NCBI RefSeq assembly: GCF_000002425.4
Contig: NC_037269.1
Span: 7,499,164 to 7,563,163 of the forward strand
DNA from: Physcomitrium patens
Lineage: Eukaryota > Streptophyta > Bryopsida > Funariales > Funariaceae
Reading direction: 5' to 3'
Length of the DNA stretch: 64,000 nt
A model generated the notes under the pieces. It worked only from the letters and a program-made list of their open reading frames with translations, searched no databases and was not told where the DNA came from. Position 1 is the first letter of the stretch. Each line of letters starts with the position of its first letter. A program made the translations under genes and the position numbers. Positions 59,230 through 64,000 of the stretch are shown here, piece by piece.

Positions 59230-60780
59230 GTGTCACCGTCCTCAAGTCCTCAACGAGCTAGAAGAGACTGCCGCCCTGGTCAACGTGCTATGAGACGAAT
59301 TCCACTGCAATCTCCACAGTTCGCCATCTCTGCTTGATCGCCCAATTGTAGTCACGAGCCTCCACCGTAGTCTGCAGGTCCTTCCAACAATCAAACAACT
59401 CGAGCTGCAGCTGAAAAGTGCTTGATCAAGGTGTAGGTTCTCCGCAAACGCAAGCAATTACATGGAGTACTCTACATCCGATATTCTAGAAGCGTTTCCA
59501 ACCGAAATTCAGCACCACAAATGCAGCATTGAAGCTTCAAGGGAGGGGATTTGCAAGCTACGATGAGATTGAGTATCGACGCCAATTGTAACCAAAAGAA
59601 CGTGACGAGGTAATCCACCAGAAGAAGTGCACAACAAAATGTAATGGGCGGTTGCACTGGATCACCAGCTCGAGCAACATTTTTTTTCTTTTTCTCTGCC
59701 GGAACCGCGCGAAAGCAAGCTCAACGATGTGTTTCAATAAATAATAAGGGTGCAATTCCTCCTTGCTCAATGTTCTGCTTGACGTAGATCTTCACTCCTT
59801 GTAATTCTTTATCGACTGCCTTGCTCCGCCGATTCGATCTTAGTGGCAAAAATCTGTAGAACTCACATCTTATTGCCTCTTGACAGTCCAGCCCAACGCC
59901 GAATCAACTACAGGCAGCTTGATACACTCAGCATGGCTAAGAGAGATAACATGACGCAACAAATTAGTCGCAATAATATCCACTTGCAAGTAATGACCAC
60001 GTCTACTCTCACATCCTCCATAATTGCAAATTCCTATGGGATTTCCCTCACGCAAAGAGATCTGCAGCACCTTGACAGTCAGCTCTCGCATAGCCTTGGA
60101 CTATGGCTACTAGACCACTGTAGATGTTGCCACAGAAATGTATAATGTTGGCCGTATTGAGAATGGCATTCACAATTGTCTTTGCAATGCAAGGTCACAT
60201 TATAAATCCATCGCGGCAATCAACACTGGATCTCAGTTGTGATTCGGCCTACTCTCCTCATCCACCTAATCGAACCTCAACATGGAACAAATATCCACTT
60301 CGCAGCGCTGAACCGCATCTACTGGCCACTACTGATCTAACAAGACTTCCTTGTGAAATGGTGAATTAATGTGCACTTCACAAGACAGCTTCCTTGACGT
60401 TCAGAGCAAGCGACCTCGGACTGCACACGATGCCGCACTAAGACAACCACTCTTGCGATGTCGTCATAACACCAACTGCCTAGTACGTCGAAGTAGAATA
60501 ACCACCACCTCCACTGCGCCGCCTCGCGTAGCACAGTAGGATTGAAGAGCTCGACGGAATCACGATTCACTTCATTGCCTCTAGAGAACTCAAGCCGCGG
60601 CCACACTACAGTCGGATCTCCCAAAAAAAAACCAAATAACACAACAGAAGGGACCCTGCGCAATCCCTGGTCCCTGGGCTTTACACTGATCACAAAAAAA
60701 AACACAAAGGTCTGCACTACAACATTTTAGCAAAACAAAGGAAAAACAGGAGCTGAGCCGGGCCTTCGTCGCATACACCC
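59230..60780. other. Unresolved higher-GC island
   Basis: Composition is gene-like, in contrast to both flanks. Several minus-strand open stretches exist: 60337-60717 (126 codons), 59870-60091 (73 codons, including SLREGNPIGICNYGGCESRR and YLQVDIIATNLLRHV) and 59242-59457. A further unlisted frame near 59330-59400 gives LFDCWKDLQTTVEARDYNW. They do not join into any protein I recognise. The block could be an old transposon, a pseudogene or non-coding transcript DNA. Confidence 0.35.
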
Positions 60781-60862
60781 GTATGAAAAAACACACTGAA
60801 AGATTCTTTGACAGTCGGAGCTTCTACAACGCCTCACGCAAAAAAAATCAAAAAACAAGAAG

Positions 60863-60919
60863 ATGGAGGATTTGGGGCGGCTCGGACCCCTATCGGCGAA
60901 GAAGCTGCTGGAGTTCAGG
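60863..60919 (+). other. Possible orphan first exon
   Basis: ATG at 60863 opens MEDLGRLGPLSAKKLLEFR, with GC-rich codons, followed by a good splice-donor-like caggggtaacc. Nothing coding follows, only pyrimidine-rich low-complexity DNA and then AT-rich decayed chromovirus. It may be the 5' end of a gene whose remainder is lost or lies beyond the chromovirus. Confidence 0.2.
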
Positions 60920-60939
60920 GGTAACCTCTTCACTCATCC

Positions 60940-61195
60940 CTCCTTTCTTTTCTTCTTTTATTTTCCTTCTCCTCTCTCTCTCTCTTTCTTTTTTTCTTTT
61001 TTTTTTTTTTCCCCTCTCTAATGTAGCAACTAATTTTTCTCTCTTTTTTTCTTTTCTTCCCTACTCTTTTCTTCTACTTTTCTTTTTCTCTCCCTACTTT
61101 CTCTTATTAGTTGCATACTTTCACTATTTTTTTCTTATTTCTCTCATTTTTTGTTGTTGTTGTTGTTGTTTTTTTTTTTTTTTTTTTTTTTTTGA
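60940..61195. repeat. Pyrimidine-rich low-complexity tract
   Basis: A run of about 250 bases of T and C on the plus strand, including (CT)n at about 60974-60985, (TTG)n at about 61152-61168 and a long T run at about 61170-61192. The 146-codon plus-strand reading through it is all Phe, Leu and Ser and is not a gene. Confidence 0.7.
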
Positions 61196-61739
61196 ATTGA
61201 CTTGGATCAAAGGTTCTATTTAGCTTCTAGTCCAATTATACATTTTGTGACAATAAAAATACTATTATAAATTCATAAATTCATGTTAGCTAATCTTAAG
61301 ACAAGATATTTATTTTAAAAATTCCTTCTCAAAGAAAATTCTCCAAAAGACCCATTTTTACAATTGAAACTCTATTTTTTGCTATTTATCTCAAAACTCC
61401 TATACTAATTTGCTAAACTTGTGACTTTTAAGCACAATAAGTACATTTTTTGTACTAAATATATAAGTGAGTTGATTTGGTGATCCACATATTTGTATGT
61501 AATTATGGATCTTTTTCTAAAATCATTTATTTTTTATCAATGCAATTATCAGACTTTCCAAGTCATCTAGTTAAACTATAATAATATTGGTTTTATCTTT
61601 ATAAGGCATATAACTTATTTTGAGTTTTTTCTCAAGGACATAAATTTCAAAAAACTAAAAAATCAATATATTCTTGTATCATATGAAAAGGTAATATAAT
61701 GAATTAAGGATGATATAATATTAAATTAGAATAACTATT

Positions 61740-62236
61740 TATCATGGATATACATATTTATTCTAATATTTATCTTTATGATTAAATAAAAATAGATAAA
61801 ATTAGAATTATTTTATAATATATTTTAGAGAAGCTTCTTATAAGCTTTATAGATGCTATTTTGATTTTATATATGTTTATAGGTCAGAAACTTAGTTAAT
61901 AAGTTAACTACATATTAATAGCTTGTAGAACAAACTAATTATGTAGCACACATATAAAAAAATTGCCTTACAAGTTAAGATATGTGTCTTGCAAAGTCAA
62001 TACATTATGGAGGTCTTATAGGACATTACTACGTAGTTCCTAGTTAAGAGCATATATGGAAGCAAGAGCAAAGCCTTCTTTACTCTTGTCAATGCTTTTT
62101 TAGTCCTTAGTCTTCTTGTCTTTGATAATAGCCATTCTAATTTAATATTGTATCATCTTCCAGTGATTTTTTAGTCTTTTCAAGTGACACAAGAATATAT
62201 TGATATTTTAGTTCTTTAAGATTCATGTTCTTGATA
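61740..62236 (+). repeat. 5' LTR of decayed chromovirus CVold2
   Basis: It begins tatcatggatatac and ends gttcttgata, as in other CVold-type LTRs. The TATA-like catatatgg is near 62051. About 30 bases later is the predicted transcript-start block actcttgtcaat (62082-62093). Its 3' partner is outside the window. Confidence 0.75.
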
Positions 62237-62250
62237 GATTGACAAAAGTC
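62237..62250 (+). other. Decayed self-priming site of CVold2
   Basis: The bases gattgacaaaagtc directly follow the LTR. The reverse complement of 62238-62249 matches the transcript-start block 62082-62093 at 11 of 12 positions; the single mismatch fits one G-to-A change. The sequence differs from the CV1 site at four paired positions, yet pairing is kept. Confidence 0.6.
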
Positions 62251-62429
62251 CTAATTCATTGTTCTTATTTTTTTTAGAAGTAAGTAGATTACTCCACTTT
62301 TATTATTATAATTTGAAGGATGTGGCTTATCTATTTTTAAACAAATTGTTTAATTTTTTAATACTATTTTTTTTTTTCTTAAAAAGATAAAATTATTCTT
62401 CTTTGTAGAAATTTTCATTTGATATTAGA

Positions 62430-64000
62430 GGTTGCAGATTACTCTCTTTTAAATTGACTTGCAAATTTGTCAAGTTGTTTGAAGTGGAAGAAAAAATTAT
62501 AGATGCTACACTTTGCAGAAGTGATAAAAGATTTGCAATTATTGCAGATCCTTACAAACTTGTCAATACTCTTAGGATCGAAATTTCATGCATCACTAGT
62601 GCCAACCAAGGAAATACTAATCCTACACCTATAGAGAAAATTCAGAGTCTATATTAAGAAGTTATATAGCTGAAGTAAACAAGTAGATTAATTTCAAAAA
62701 CAAATCTAAGAAGTTTTGCTTCTATAAGTATAATCAGAACAATGATTAATATGTATCATAGACATACATATTTATTCTAATATTTATCTATATGATTAAA
62801 TAGAAGTAAGTAGAAATAAATTTATTTCATTATATTTTTTAAAAAAGCATTCTAAAAGCCTCATAGATAATACTTTAACTTTACATATGTTTGTATTTGA
62901 TTAATAGATTAAAAACTTGATCAACAAGTTAACTATGTATTGATAGCTTTCAAAATAAGCTAATTATGTGACGTACATATAGAAAACTTGTCTTGTAAGT
63001 TAAGATATGTGTCTTGTAAAGTCAACACATTTTAGAGGTCTTATAAGACATTGCCAAATAGCTCCTAGTTAAGAATATATATGGAGGCAAGAGTAAAGCC
63101 TTCTTCATTCTTATCAATGTTTTTTTAATTCTTGGTCTTATTTCAAGACTTTCTAGTCTTCTTATTCTTGGAAATAGCCATTCTAGTTCAATATTATATT
63201 ACCTTGAATGGTTTTTTAGTTCATTTTAGTAATACAAGAGTGTATTGAAGATTTCTTTTTTTGAGATTCATGTCCTTGATAATATGCTTGAAAAATTTAA
63301 TAGAAGAAGATCAAAATTTTAAAGATTTTTGCAACAAGTCAAGTTCTTACTAAAGTTGCATCTCTTCTAATATCTTAATAGATTTATTCAAGTTAAATTT
63401 ATAAGCACATTTCTATTTGGAAGTGCTCTCTCTTGGTTTGTATTGTTAATAAAAAAGGATTTACGACTCTTTTATGATTTGAATTTATTCTTTGAAGTAT
63501 TTGGGACAATATTCAGAGATAGTGATTAAAAAAGAATAGCAAAGACCAAGCTCTTATCTTTAAGATAAGGATCATAGTCAATCACCTTATATGTTGCTAA
63601 ATTCCAAAAATTTTCTTACAATATGGACTAAGATGACAAAGCCTTCATAAATCAATTTTGATATGGATTGAACAACAATGTTAAAGATTTATAATTGGCA
63701 ATGCCAAAAAAAATCTTTAGAATAATTTATTGCTCAAGTCATTGCATGCAATAATTGATTATTTGAAAGCTATTAAAAATAATGATTTTGCTAGAGAGGA
63801 ATAAATCAAGTAATGACAATAATTCATTAATTTTTCAAAACTTATTCATTGATGCTAAAATCAATGCAAATTGATATGATACATTTTAAATCCCTTACTA
63901 AGTAAGAAAAGACTTATCATTATCAATAGGATTTGAACCTATATTGTCAAGAATCCAAGCATATTACTCAATATTATCAAAAGAAGCAATGCAATCATAA
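62430..64000 (+). pseudogene. CVold2 gag, decayed, split by a solo LTR and the window edge
   Basis: Gag start pieces (KRFAIIADPYKLVNTLRIEISCI) match CVold gag near 2980-3040. After the solo LTR at 62754-63281 the gag continues (NMLEKFNRRRSKF, ALSWFVLLIKKDL). It runs to a zinc-knuckle region (LYCQESKHITQYY) just before position 64000. The second knuckle Cys is retained here, unlike CV1 and CVold. Stops and small frameshifts are frequent. Confidence 0.7.
62754..63281 (+). mobile_element. Solo LTR of the CVold family, TSD atatg
   Basis: A 528-base LTR (tatcatagacat... to ...gtccttgata) is inserted in CVold2 gag, with a five-base duplication atatg at 62749-62753 and 63282-63286. Removal rejoins the gag reading TMINM to LEKFNR, as in CVold. 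The five-base TSD equals that of CV1. Confidence 0.8.

Noticed and set aside
60783..61223. 146-codon plus-strand ORF
   Set aside because: It reads through pyrimidine-rich simple sequence and gives only Phe, Leu and Ser runs.
1..64000. tRNA or rRNA genes
   Set aside because: No cloverleaf with A and B box spacing or rRNA-like block was noticed by eye; a tRNAscan run would be decisive.

Overview
The window looks like plant nuclear DNA, most probably from a moss of the Physcomitrium (Physcomitrella) type. Three things suggest this: a spliced plant-style ABCC transporter gene, a class I cytosolic small heat-shock protein gene, and dense nested Ty3/Gypsy elements, including a chromodomain element of the fungal-Tcn1-like kind that I recall being described from mosses. 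The species assignment is inference; no sequence search was possible.

Bases 1-32714 are a retroelement nest that can be dissected from target-site duplications and empty-site comparisons. The oldest layer is a heavily decayed chromovirus (label CVold, about 2330-32714). Into it went a 1.25 kb solo LTR (29846-31096) and a minus-strand Gypsy element (label GA, 5800-29187, TSD ccgt). The right-hand LTR of GA was then hit twice: by a chromovirus with both LTRs (label CV1, 13608-19756, TSD atcct) and by a plus-strand element of GA's own family (label GB, 19911-28706, TSD ccgg). At the left edge is a minus-strand Gypsy fragment with a tRNA-Asp-type primer site, itself split by a solo LTR (630-1856, TSD atgg). 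All coding regions are broken, mainly by C-to-T or G-to-A nonsense changes.

Bases 32715-40900 are very AT-rich with no gene; a LINE reverse-transcriptase relic is readable on the minus strand near 35230-36010. Bases 41000-44330 have ordinary composition but no gene I can recognise. Bases 44332-51653 (minus) carry a complete 12-exon ABCC/MRP-type transporter gene, 1331 codons, which I assembled exon by exon; its probable leader and promoter lie at 51654-53340. Bases 56383-56853 (minus) are an intact class I sHSP with heat-shock elements upstream. Bases 59230-60930 are an unresolved higher-GC island. Bases 61740-64000 begin another decayed chromovirus (label CVold2) of the CVold family, interrupted by a solo LTR.

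The most interesting signals are in the chromovirus family. (a) The sequence directly after the 5' LTR is complementary to the predicted 5' end of the transcript, and the complementarity covaries between CV1 and the decayed CVold2, as expected for Tf1/sushi-type self-priming. (b) The CV1 LTR contains two perfect four-unit heat-shock elements in both LTR copies, predicting heat-induced transcription. (c) An extra ORF lies between the chromodomain and the 3' LTR and is also recognisable, in frame, in CVold.
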